The notes under the pieces: model-generated | Seen by the model: the letters and a program-made list of their open reading frames with translations, nothing else | Database searches by the model: none | Told to the model about the DNA's origin: nothing | Part shown: in pieces, positions 13,943 to 26,220 of the stretch | Position numbering within the stretch: the first letter of the stretch is position 1 | Layout: the number at the start of each line of letters is the position of its first letter | From: Neelides folsomi | Lineage: Eukaryota > Arthropoda > Collembola > Neelipleona > Neelidae | Direction: 5' to 3' | Assembly: GCA_034687125.1 (NCBI GenBank) | Contig: JAQGBZ010000369.1 | Location: 1-60,627 of the forward strand | DNA: 60,627 bases | Program-made: the position numbers and the translations under genes

Positions 13943-14651
13943 AAATGGACGGTTAAATTAACCCCTGAATTAATTGATTAAACAATAGTGGGGTCTGTGA
14001 TATAAAAATTATAATATTTAGCGGGCTAATAACTAATGAGTTTTTAAAATTTAATGTTATACTACATAGAAGATATTATTAGATTATATAACATTTTAAT
14101 AGTAACTATAATCAAGAATGATTAAAAGAATCATACCTAATAGTTATTTGATATTTCCTCAACTAATTGGATACAAGAAAATTGTTCTTTCCTTAATATT
14201 AATTTGCTTATTTCCTCATTTTTTATTTTTTTCCTTCCAAATTAAGGAAAATAATAAATTCAAATTTAACGGCTAAAATGTTATTGTTTAATAATTTTCA
14301 TTAATTTATTTGTTCAACTTCAACTGTAAATTATTAATTAATAAAATTTTATAGATGATGGAATATTGATTGCTACAAATGGGAGATTCAAATTCAATTC
14401 ATGGTATTTAAAATTAAGTAATTTCTTTATATAAATCAATGATTTATAAATATAATTATGTATATACATATTTAAAATCAAAATCATTGATAATTACCTA
14501 GGTATATAATGAAAACATGGGTTTTTTAATTTAATTTAATGTTGAAGTAATTATAATTTTTTTTATTTATAAATAAATTAATGTAGATAGAGATTTTCAT
14601 ACTTCTGAATCATTAATTTGATTAATTATGTAATTTATAATTTATTTTTAG
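13943..14651. other. AT-rich spacer upstream of the NLR-like gene
   Basis: No complete exon could be placed. The NLR-like gene opens with a splice acceptor at 14650-14651, so a first exon and promoter should lie here or further upstream. A small open segment at about 14355-14402 sits between an acceptor-like and a donor-like site, but none of its frames joins the next exon in phase. Confidence 0.4.
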
Positions 14652-17600
14652 ATCGGATTTTAAAATGGGCTACAATTTTAGCAAAGTATTACTATCCACA
14701 AAATGAAGTACAACTATTTTATTTGAAATTAAATTTACTGAATAAACACGAAGAAAATGAAACGAAAAATAAAGTTGTCGCATTTTACAATGCGATTGAT
14801 ATGTGGATGAAAACAAAGCCTGAAGGAAAAATTGAAGATAAGCTTTTTGAAATTTTGAGAGAATTGAATTGGAACATTGCGGCTGAGGAAATTTCTGGAA
14901 TTCCAATAAAAAGACAAACAACTGACGGAAAATTGTGGAATGTTCCTAAAAAATTGAAAACTTTTATAGGAAGAGAAATTTATTTGAAAAAAATCGAAGA
15001 ATTATTTGAACAAGAAATGCCCTATGTTCTGGTTTCAGCTTACGTTGGAATGGGTGGAATTGGCAAAACATCTTTGATTTCTGAATATATTTGGAGAAAC
15101 ACAAAAACATATGAAAGAATCATTTGGTTCAATTCTGATCCTAAAGAGAATTTGCTCAATAAAGAATTCCTCAAATTTGGCGAAGAATTAAAAATCACAA
15201 AAGAAGAAAATAAAGATATTTCAAAAATTATCAAATGGTTTGAAAATACTGAAAATGATTGGTTAATTGTATTTGACAATGTTGAAAATGCGGAATCAAT
15301 TGAAAATTATTTACCCAAAACAGGGGGTAAAATTTTAATAACTTCAAGGAATCGGTCTTTCGAAAATGAAGAAACAATTCAATTAAATCAATTTGAATTA
15401 CAAGAAGTAAAAGATTATTTAATGAAAGTCATTCCAAACGAGTATGTAAAGCGTCCCCGGATTTAATAGAAAAATTTGCAAATCAACTTGAATTTCATCC
15501 ACTCGCAATTTCACAAGCAATTTCTTATATAAATAAAATGAAAGTCAGCATTGGTAAATATGTTGAAACTTATGAAATAAAATTAGATTTAATGCAAAAA
15601 TCAATTCCAGAAAATATTTTGATCAAAAATCCTTTTATTAAATCTCACAAACATGTATTTACAAATCTAATAGTTTCCGTAAGAGAGATTTACCTAAATA
15701 ATTTAGATGCGTTTAATTCATTGAATCAATGCGCATATTTACTGCCAAATAAAATTCCAAGAATTTTACTCGAAGAAGATGTTTTGGAGATTCTTCAAGA
15801 ATATTCAATGATAACTTTGGAAAATGATGATTTTCTATCCATGCATCGACTTGTGAAACAATCATTATTATTTAAAATATTTGGAAATTACACAACAGAA
15901 AAAGACCTTCAAATGCAATAAATTTAATTATTTCTTTACTTTAATTTCCTTTTGGATTATATTATTATATTATTAATAATTACCCAAAATAAATATTACT
16001 GCATATTTTAAATATATAATTTCTTGTTGATTTTAAAGGTATCCTGAAAATATTTCTCAAGAAGTCCTTAAAAAAGCATTTATTTTGATTGACACGCATT
16101 ATCCTTTTGGACGAGTAACTGAAAATAGATTGATCTTAAAATCATATTTATTGCCACACTATCAATCATTAACATTTTACAACAGCAAAATTAATGGGAT
16201 AATTTTTCAAGATTTTGATCTTCGTAAACGATTTGAAATCAAAAATTACAATTTCAAATTGAGAAATTCAGATAAATTTGCAAATATATTACACAATAAA
16301 CCTATTACATCAGGAAATTATCAAATTCAGAAACCCGAAGAAAATACCATAATAAACGGTCTTAAATATTATGAAATGTCATGTAAATGCCATCAAGATG
16401 ACTTTGAAATTATAATCAAAAACTTAAAATTAAGTTTAAATATATTTCGAAATATTTTGAAAAATGATCATGAATTAATTATTGAAATAAATTATATTCT
16501 TGGAATTCAAAATCGTCACAGATTGAAGTTTAACTATAAATGTCAATCAGAACCTGAAAATTTTGCAGGCAAAGAAATTAATTATATTTCGAGGTACAAT
16601 TTGGCGCGTTCGTATTATTATGAAAAAATAGGAGACAAAGATGATATGACTAAAAGAAATGAATTTGTGTCCTTCTTATATCAATCCTATAATATACAGC
16701 GAAATTTACTGAGAAAAGGTCATTTTGATTATTTCAGGATTTATATTTTATTTAAATGATTACTTAAATGTTTATATTCAAATAATCATAATTATATTTT
16801 TATTTGAGTGTAGAATGGATTTTATTTATAAGTTTTCATTTGTCAAAAATCCACAATAATCCTGAAGATTTATATTTACTATATAATACTCTTTTCGATC
16901 AAGAATTTAATAAATCCATTATTAACATGAATATGGATTTTTTTGCTTTATATTATGATTTGCTTCTAAAGTGGGCGAATGAAAGAGAAACTGGAATTTC
17001 ATTGCATTTCATGTTAATTGAAATTTTACAACAAGATTTAAAGTGGATTAAAATCGTTAAAAGCATTCCAGTAAATATTTTTACATTTTGCCCTTAAAAT
17101 TCAATTTATTTATATCAATTTAATTTTAAAATTTACAACATAAAATCTTTTTTAGATCAAATGGTTACCAAGGAAGAATCCAAACGTTGAATTGAGAAAT
17201 CAAATGATTTCAAAAGTATTTGAGAACAATGAAAACTTAAAATTACAATTTATATGTGAAGACTTGGAGTTCAATGAAAGAATGTTTATTGAAACATTAA
17301 AATTTAATAATATTCAATTAGATTTTAATAATTCTGCAAATGACTCTCTTTTACATATTGTAACTGAATTAGAATTATTGGAAACAACTAAATATTTTCT
17401 TGAAAAGGGGGCAAATTTAAAACTTTTAAATGAAAATCACTTTAACCCTTTAGAAATTGCAATTAAAAATGAATCCATAGATTTAGTAAATGTTATTTTA
17501 GAAAGTAAAGCAATGGTTGACATAACTAATTGTAACAAAACATTTTTAAATAAGGCATTATATTTAGCTTCATTCAACGGAAATTTTGAAATTGTTAAAT

Positions 17601-20294
17601 CTCTAGTAGAAAAAATGAGAAATATTGACACTTTTATTGATAAATCAACTTCCTTGCATATAGCATCACTATTTGGGTATGAAGACATTGTCAAACTATT
17701 TTTAGAGAAAGGAGCAAAACTTGAAGTTTTGGATGAGAAAAAAATGACTCCTTTACATAAGTCGTCGAATAACGGAAATGCGGAAATTGTAAAATTACTT
17801 ATCAAACACGGTGCGAAAATTGATGTGTTTGATATAAATGAATGGACTCCCTTGCATTGGGCTTCCAATGAAGGGCATTCAGAAATTGTCCAAATCCTTA
17901 TTAAAGAAGGAGCAGAAATAGATGTTTGGGACAAAAATAAATGGACTCCCTTGCACATGGCTTCTAGTAGAGGAAATGCAGAAGTTGTCAAATTGCTTTT
18001 AGAAAAAGAAGCAAAAATTGATGTTTACGACGAAGATAAATGGAGTCCCTTACATTTGTCGTCAATTGAAGGCCATTCAGAAGTTGTGAAAATTTTATTA
18101 GAAAAAGGAGCAAATTAAATTCTTTTGAAGAATTTAATTGGACACCTTTACATTGGGCTTCAAATAATGGACATGCCGAAGCTGTCAAATTACTTTTGGA
18201 AAATGGTGCTAAAATTGAAGTTTATGATGAAGATAAATTGACTTCTTTGCATTTATCCTCTACAAATGGACATACAGAAGTTGTTAAATTACTTTTACAA
18301 AAAGGAGCAAATATTAATGTTTTGGATAAATTTAAATCAACCCCATTGCATTGGGCGTCATCTGAAGGGCAATTTCATACTGTTGAATTACTTTTAGAAA
18401 AGGGGGCAAAAATTGAAATTTATGATCAAGATCATTTGACCCCTCTATATTGGGCATTGGGTAAGGAACATTTGGAAATTGTAAAATTATTTATTGAAAA
18501 GGGGGCAGATCTTTTAGATGACTTAAATTGGAAGCTTTTGCATTGGGCGACTTCAATTGGGAATTTCGACATTGTGAAATTACTTTTGGAAAAGGGAGCA
18601 AAAATTGAAGTATTTGATAAAGAGAATTCGACTCCGTTGCATGTACCCACAATAAATGGATACACTGAAGTGGTAAAATTACTTTTAGAAAAAGGAGCAA
18701 TGGTAGACGTTTTGGATAACTTTAATCGGACGAGTTTGCATTGGGCTTCTTCTCTGGGACATTTTAAAATTGTTCAATTACTCATAGAACAAGGAGCAAA
18801 AATTGATGTTTTGGATCAAAATAATTCAACTCCTTTATATAGGGCGTCTAGTAAAGGGCACTCTGAAATTGTAAAATATCTCATAGGAAAAGGAGCAAAA
18901 ATCGATCATTTAGATAATTCAAATTTAAGTCCTTTGCATAAAGCTTTATCCAATGGACATTTGAATGTTGTAAAGTTACTTTTAAAAAAAGTAAATAAAT
19001 TTGATGTTTTTGATAAATCAAATTTGGCCTCTTTACATAAAGCTTTATGGTCTGGACATAGAGATGTTGCAAATTTTGTATTTGAAAAGGGAATCACTAT
19101 AGATATTTATAATGATGATAATTGGACTCCTTTGCATTTGGATTCAATTTGGGCACATGTTGATGTAATTAAAATTATGTTAGATAAAGGAACGAAAATG
19201 GATGTAATTGGAAAGGGTAATTGGACACTTTTACATTGGGGATCATCTGAATCACACCAAGAATTTGAAAAATTACTCGTTAAAAAATCATTTAAACTTG
19301 ATACCTTTCATAAATTGGAATCTGAGGATTCTGAACCATTGCAAATGATTTCATTTGAAGATGTATCTGAATTTTGGAAGGACATTTATTGTACTAAATT
19401 TGAAAGAAGATCGAAGAGAAAAGATCGAGAAATTGTAAAATTGCTTTTAGCTAAAGGAGCAAAATTTGATTATTTTATTAATAATATTTGGGTTGCCTTA
19501 AAGATAATGTTAAAAGAAGAAGATTCACTTAATTCCAAAATATTATTAGAAAGTAAAGCAAAATTAATTTTAGAACATAAAAACAAAATTGTTCCATCAA
19601 GAGATTTTATAGGACGTAATATTCCTCGGAAATTAACTCTCAAAAGTTATATATACGATAATTTTAAACTAATTTGTAATTTAAATGAAAATGTAAATTA
19701 TAGAAGAAGAAATTTGGTTTTTCGAGGAGGATTTTTTAAAAACGTAATAAAAATAGGAAATTATGAAGATAACAATGAAAATGAGGACACATGGTTTTCA
19801 GAATATAAAGATAAAATTCCTCCAAATGAATATCACTTAGAAATTGTGAAACTACTTTTGGAAAAAGGAGCAAAAATGAATGTTTTTGGAAATGAAAATT
19901 GGAGTATTTTAAATTGGACTTCAACTGATGGAAATGACAATTTTTTAAAATTACTTAAAGACACTGGAACAAAACATATTATTTCTGATTTGAATTATTC
20001 TCCTACAAAATGGCTTCAAGACTTTACTTCTAATGGAGTTTTAAAAATGCTTTTAGAAAAAGGAGCAAAATTAGATCTTTTTAATAAATTCATTTGGGAT
20101 CCATTAAATATTGAGCTGAATAAAGGAGTTCAAGTTGAAAACTTAGTTTCAGAAGTAGGAATAAAAAGAGATATTTTGAATCCACTGCATGTAGCCTTAA
20201 CAGAGGAACATGCCAATATTTGAAATTAATTCTGAAAAATGAACTTGAAATACAAGTTTTTAATTATAAAAATTCCGCATTCTTACATTTTTAA
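14652..20294 (+). CDS. NLR-like death/NB-ARC/ankyrin protein, three frameshifts
   Basis: The exon opening at 14652 (acceptor TTTTTAG) first gives a death-like helical region ending in DKLFEILRELNWNIAAEEI. The NB-ARC ATPase follows: P-loop GMGGIGKT (15047-15070), Walker B WLIVFDNV (15260-15283), TSR in KILITSRNRSF, a GLPL-like FHPLAIS, and the winged-helix MHRLVKQ (15841). A helical, partly TPR-like spacer (16.0-17.2 kb) leads to about 25 ankyrin repeats of 33 residues (17.35-20.29 kb). Introns fit at 15915-16038 (GC-AG), 16719-16813 and 17071-17155. Three frameshifts interrupt the frame, at about 15455, 18115 and 20221, each as if one base were missing. Intact length would be near 1780 aa. 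NLR/STAND proteins are ATP-switched sensors that oligomerise on ligand binding; here ankyrins would sense and the death-like domain would signal. The first exon is not found. It may be a young pseudogene, or the shifts may be assembly errors. Confidence 0.8.
15455..15458 (+). other. Frameshift 1 in the NLR-like gene (C4 run)
   Basis: The NB-ARC frame closes at 15464-15466. The clearly homologous continuation (ANQLEFHPLAIS and onward) starts at once in another frame from 15460. The change equals one missing base and falls at a run of four C. No GT-AG intron of any size here restores the frame. Confidence 0.75.
15915..16038 (+). other. Candidate GC-AG intron in the NLR-like gene
   Basis: No GT donor lies before the stop at 15919-15921. 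A GC donor at 15915 joined to the acceptor TTTAAAG at 16037-16038 gives an in-frame junction (DLQM/YPENISQE) and a 124-base intron, like the others in this gene. Confidence 0.5.
18109..18120 (+). other. Frameshift 2 in the ankyrin array
   Basis: The repeat frame closes at 18116-18118 just after EKGAN, and the same repeat resumes in a different frame as NWTPLHWASNNGH. One missing T in the AATTAAATT stretch would explain it. Repeat register is kept on both sides. Confidence 0.75.
20217..20223 (+). other. Frameshift 3 near the end of the ankyrin array
   Basis: The frame closes at 20221-20223 after EEHANI. In the next frame KLILKNELEIQVFNYK follows, as an ankyrin helix would, to a stop at 20292-20294. 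One missing base again accounts for it. Confidence 0.65.
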
Positions 20295-23200
20295 ATTTTC
20301 AATGATGATCAATTACAAAGAACATTTAACAGAGATGAGACCAACCTTTTATTATCTTTCCCAATTGAACTTTAAATTAACTACATTACAATATACAAAT
20401 TTATCCAGAGTATACCTTACCTTTAAAGAAAATTTGCAAAAAATTGTTGGTCCAAATTAATTGAGTTATAATTTAGAGACATTAAGAATTTGTGGACAAT
20501 CTTTAAATCTTCGTAATAGTCGTAATATGTATATTATACTAATTATTACTAATTGTGTAATTAATATGACATTCAGTGATGTTTGGTAAATATAAAATTA
20601 ATTTCAATTGGGCTTATATTACGGATTTTTAAAAGAATTAGCATAATTACTAGTTAAACCTTGAAAGCTTCATGTGAGAAAGATTTCAAATTTTAATCGA
20701 CATTTATTAAATCGTTAATTTGCGTTATTACCTTATTACATTTTCCCTTCTTTCTTATTAGTGTTATTATTATCCAACTTGTGCATGAATGTTGCTAGGT
20801 TTTCTTTCCTTTGATGGCATTTGAATATTTAATAAAATGAACAATTAAATTGTATTGGTTTATTCAATAGAAAATAAAATAATTAAAATAAATAACACTA
20901 AAAATCTATTTTTATGACGAAAGTTGATTGTTTAAGTTTTGGGCATTTTAAACATCACCATAAGCAATTGAATTTATTTTTGAATATTAGATCAAGTGTT
21001 ATTTTTAATAAATATCGTAAGTAATCGTAATTATCTAAAAATATTTCCAAAATGAAAATTGAACTTGAAAAAGCTAAAATCATGCAACCAATGATAAAAA
21101 TGGGTAGAAGTTTTCGTATTATTAAAGCTTTTGGTATATAAATTGAGATTTAAGTAAACTTTAAAAGTATTTATTTTATCAAAATTGATTTGATTCCATT
21201 TTCTAGCCTAATAATAAATTGTTTTATTTTCTTTGACCTTTCAACCCTCAAAATTTCAGACTGGTAAATTCTGGTAAACTTGACCTCTGAAATACACGTA
21301 TTTTCCTATACCTACAATTGTGCTCGTGCTCTTACTTCACATTCATATTGTAAAGATGTTTTCAAAGAAGTTTTCAATAATGAATACTTATTTTATTGCC
21401 ATTATATTAATTAAAAGATCTTAAATAATGGTGACTTAACAAAAAATGAACCAATAAATAAAGCATAAAATCGTAATTAAATAAGATTATATTTTATTAT
21501 CAATTTGTTCTTGAATGTGTTTTCTATCATTTTCATTCAATTCCCAATGTAAGTCATTAACCACAGAAGTCACAGAACAAATAATATTAAAAGTTGCAAA
21601 GTCAATCAAAGGAAATAAAATTGAATAAAAAGTATTTGATCGTTTTGATTCAATCTAATCTAACTGTAAGCGGATTGACATTAAATTGCAAGCTATAAAT
21701 CTCAACGCCATTGAATTGTCAATAAATAATCTGAGATTAAAAAGTAGTTTTGATTCATTTGATCGGAGGCCTTTAAAATCATACAAAGTTTACTTAATGT
21801 TAGCTTTAAACTCAATGTTTGTATTTAAGTTCTTTTAAAAAGGATTTCCTTTCTGCCCTCAATGTCGAGGAGAACGGAGGGGAAAGGAAGGTTGAAAAAA
21901 CGTAAAGAAACTCATCGTAAATAAATCTTTATTATTTATTAAATCCACGGAGGATTTTAAACTTCAATGAAGAATTACAACAATGAAGATTAAATACCAT
22001 ACATACTTTTAATGTATATTAAATACATACATGTATACACACATACTTTTATGCTACATGTATGTACTTATGTTTGTATACATTTGTGTATGGTATAAGA
22101 AATAAATGTAAATAATAAAAAGGCTTTTAATCACAATTTTCCTATACAAGAAGTGACTTTCATTCACTTGCACTTTTTCTCATTATTATCCTATTATGGT
22201 TATGAAGAGTTTTCTGTTATCAAACGGAACTTCCTTTATTGAGCCTCAATAAAATCCAAATAGAAACTTCTATAAAGGAATTTCTTCAGAATAACCAAAT
22301 ACATATGTACAGGTAAGTAATAATAAAAAGTATGTACAGGTGTAATAATAATAAGTAATAAAAACAGTGTTAATGAAAGGTTTAATAAATAATGAAAAAA
22401 GCACGGTGTTGATGATTTAAATGTTGACGAAGTTTCCTTTATCAATAATGATGGAACTTCCTTTGTTTAACCGTGGAAAGATTCAAAAATGCACAATGGG
22501 GTTTAAATAATAAAAAACGACCCAAGTCGTTGACTTTGTTATGATAAAAGCGGAAACCAAGACATAGAATGTTCTTCAGTTAATTTACATTAAAACTCAT
22601 TCAAGTCCTTTTTCAAAACTTCACTTTCTACTCATTTCATTCTTTTTTTATAGATTTTTATAAGAATCGGCTAAACTTGAGAATTCAATGGAAAAATTGA
22701 AATTTGAAAGTTGCCATTTTTTACAATAAAATGAAAAATCATTTCCAAATATTTTCAAATTTCGTGCTTCAAATAATTTAAATGAAAAATGTCACTAAAC
22801 TTAAATTTGCCCTATATTTTAATTAACTTTGATTAACTTAATTAATTCATTGACAAAGATTCCATTAAAACAAGACGTTTAAGTAATATTCTTAAATTAA
22901 GACATTTTAGTTAAAAAAAATCAATTAAAAATAAATGGTTAACTAACCTTAGCCAAATTGCAAAAAATTTAGTAATTAAAAGTCCTAATAAAAGAATCAT
23001 AAAAGCAAAGGTTCAATAAAAACCCCAAGTTGAACATTCAACGGAATATCTCGATTTAAATCAAAGATCTGGAGAAAGATAAAACCATTTTAATACTTAA
23101 AGTTAGCTGGGATGTATTTAGTTAAATGGGGCATTTGATTAATATGCCAAGCAGGGAATATAAATTAAAAATCCACCCTCATTCCTCATTTAAGCCCATT

Positions 23201-25160
23201 TATAAACTCATTTATAAACCCATTTAATAAAAATCATTTATTCCCATTTAACCATTGCAGTGAGTTAAATTGAGTTGTTTGCATTTAACTTCAAATTCCA
23301 TTTAATTCTTTCCACAGTTGCGATTGAATGATAAAAACTGAATATTAAAAATGTAAACATTGGCTGACTCATCCGACCCATTTCCTCTTTCTCGTCTCAG
23401 AAACTCATAATTTTGTAAACCTGGTCTTTTCCATTCCTTGTCTTCAATCAGAATTACACTCAATGTGTGTGTTGTTGTGCCTTTTCCCACGACAATGAAG
23501 CAACGCGGAGGAATCAGGAAATTGGTCGTTCTTTTCCATCCCTTGCCCAACAAATCTCTTAAACATCAAAAGCCGATCAAAAGAGGTTATCGAAAAATCT
23601 GGAAAAATTATTTTTTTTATTGCTTCATCTCATTTAACACATTTGGGAATTAAAAATTTTCAATTTATCATAATTTAACTTTAATTCTAATTAACTCAAC
23701 TTATAAATAATAAATTATAATTTGTTTACTGTAGAGTTTATTTATTTTTTATTCTATTTTATATTTTATTACAGTTTTATAATCCTTCATTTTACTGTAG
23801 TTAAAAATATTTAATTACAGTTAAAGTTTTTATATCCAATTTTGGCAATTATGTAATTGTAATTTGTAATTTAATGGTTGATTTGTCAATATTATGGTCA
23901 TTTTAGTTATGTCGTAATTTTGTTATATATTTTGACTGTGATTAATTTCCCTTTTGACAGTTTAATGGAAGAAGATAAAGAAGATTGTGAGTTAAATGTT
24001 GTGTGAATCAAATTCCTTCTAATTCCTTCACAGATTTTCTTTCACGTCTTGTTCTTGTTCAGCTCAGAATTTCACAACAACGCCAATAGCCAAATTGTCA
24101 TACAATCTTTGAAACATTACAGCCCTTGTAAAATAAATCACACTTTGATACACACCTCTGTTTTAATGCAACGATTAATATAGCTACGATTAATATAACT
24201 ATAACATTAAAATTTTAACTACAATACCATATACCTTATATATATTTAATATACAGATATAATATACCGATATTTAATATAGCCAAAGATGTGAAACTTC
24301 AAAATACCTCCAGAGGCATCATTCAATAAATGTTAAATATCCAACACGCAAAATTTTAATTCTTTAACTATTGGATCATAAATTATGATTTACAATCATT
24401 ATCTTACGTTAAAGGTAATGTTAATCTGATTTAAGTATAATTGGTAATTAAAATAAAATTTTAAGTTGAAAGTACGCGGATTAATTTTGACAAGATTTAA
24501 ACTGATTAATATAATGTTTATTAAGCAGAGCAAGTGTTTGCATTTATTAGTTTTACTATGAAGTGTGTTTGCATATGTTTCACTTTTATTGTCAATGGAG
24601 TTTCTCTTTCCTCCACATGGCGAATGTCTCATTGTGTTTGGTCAGGAAGCTCATCTTCCCACACAAGAGAATCAGAAGCTCTTTATAAAATAAACTCTTT
24701 ACAACACCCAAGAAAAATATTAAGGTGAGAGTTGGAACTTAAATCCTTAATGTCTCTAACATTTAAGCATACTACATACCCATACTTTATTTATACAGAT
24801 ATCTCTATGTATAATTCACTATACATTATTCATATATAAAATACATATTTAATATCCATGGAATATTATTTAATACAAAAATTTAGTAAAATTATTTAAT
24901 CCAAAGGTAATTTAATTTAATTTATTCCATGGATTTGGCCCATTGAGGAAATTGAGCCTATTTATCTGAAGCTGAATTTGCAATGAGTTTGTGAGTTTGT
25001 GAGTTTTGGCCACCCATTGAGATCTCCATTTGGATTGAGAATGAAAACGAGATGATTTTTTGTTCTTCTCCCTTTTGGTGTGCGGTGGAGTCGAAAGTGA
25101 AGAAGAGAAAGGGGCACAAAATGCATTGTGAGATTTAAATACATAACAAAGTGCATTTAA
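20295..25160. other. Gene desert, first part
   Basis: No gene supported. GC-richer islands without coding signal occur near 21850-21900, 23310-23560, 24540-24720 and 24950-25140. The alternating purine/pyrimidine stretch of TACATA and TGTATG words at 22000-22095 is low-complexity. A 73-codon frame at 20239-20460 overlaps the end of the ankyrin gene and has no motif. Confidence 0.5.
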
Positions 25161-25168
25161 CAATCACG

Positions 25169-25225
25169 ACATAAGATACATAACATTAAATAGCATTAAG
25201 ATACATAACACAAGATACATAATAA
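25169..25225. repeat. Short repeat of AAGATACATAA
   Basis: AAGATACATAA or close variants occur three times at about 18-24-base spacing within 57 bases. It is a small local duplication with no other signal. Confidence 0.5.
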
Positions 25226-25942
25226 GATTGAACACAATGAGCTAATATGTATAACTAATCGTAATATACAAGTACATATCTGTTCGTAAGAATAGCAAGA
25301 TGAGAATGTGTGGGTTATAAAAATATTATCACATTGGTTCGATTGTTGCAATTTAGCTGTGAGGTCAGAGGGGGATTGAAAAAGTAAAGCAGATTTGAAT
25401 TGTCTTTAAAATACGACCAAACTTTCCCAACCCCCCTTCACTTAACATGGAAAAGTTAACATAGACGACTTTAACATGTAAACTTAACAGGGTTCTTAAC
25501 AGAGTTCTCTTATAGAACAATTGCAGAGTCGGAGTCTCAAATGCCTAAAGATTTAAATCAATAAATTAAAATTTAATCAAACGCCTGTCCGTCCACCCCC
25601 TAAGTAAAATATCAATTGTATTTTACAACATTTACCATACATAAATATAATATATACCTGTACATACCTGTAGGTACAGATATTGTTATTCTTAATACAT
25701 TGAGTCATACATATTTAACTTACATTTAACTTATGGGTTATCACTTCATTATCGCGTCATCTCAAATGCACCGAGAGCCAATTTTACATTTTATTGAATC
25801 ATCGGACAAGAATGGCCCAAAGAATACAAATCCAACAACTCATAAACACTTAACTTTTTATATTCAATTATTATAACGTGGTCATTTACTCCACATTCAC
25901 TTCATACACAAACTTGTATTCATAAATTCATATAGACAATAT

Positions 25943-26014
25943 TTATAAAATGCCAATATATATAAAATGCCAATATATGTAAAATGCCAATATACCAATG
26001 TGCCAATATATGTA
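25943..26014. repeat. Tandem repeat, about 16-bp unit (AAAATGCCAATATAT)
   Basis: Four imperfect copies of a roughly 16-base unit, core AAAATGCCAATATAT, run head to tail. The open frame on the opposite strand across it is a by-product of the repeat period. Confidence 0.7.
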
Positions 26015-26188
26015 GTACAGTATAAGCAATATGCAGAATTGTATGTTAAATGTGTGTATATTGGAACAGGTAATTGAGGATATAAAGTAATAGTGAATGT
26101 AATATTTAAATATATGAGTGCGGAGTGATTTATGGAAGAGATTGTGAGAGCTTAATGAGAATTCCAATGTAAAGATATGTGGAGGTTT

Positions 26189-26220
26189 GTACAGGTAATG
26201 TACAGGTAAGTACAGGTAAG
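26189..26220 (+). promoter_or_regulatory. Triple ACAGGTAA cluster
   Basis: Three ACAGGTAA words sit at 26191, 26202 and 26212, about one helical turn apart. In insects ACAGGTA is a Snail-type E-box variant and CAGGTAA/CAGGTAG is the Zelda (TAGteam) site. The helical spacing suggests an enhancer element, though a short tandem duplication would look the same. Confidence 0.4.

Noticed and set aside
15442..15469. A 28-base GT-AG interval at the first frameshift
   Set aside because: It is too short for an intron, and removing it leads to the wrong frame.
17437..19097. Several minus-strand frames across the ankyrin array
   Set aside because: They repeat at the 99-base period and are antisense shadows of the ankyrin repeats.
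20239..20460. 73-codon frame after the ankyrin gene
   Set aside because: It overlaps the ankyrin continuation in a different frame and shows no repeat consensus.
22000..22095. TACATA/TGTATG-rich stretch resembling short palindromes
   Set aside because: It is low-complexity alternating sequence, common in this genome, without defined repeat units.
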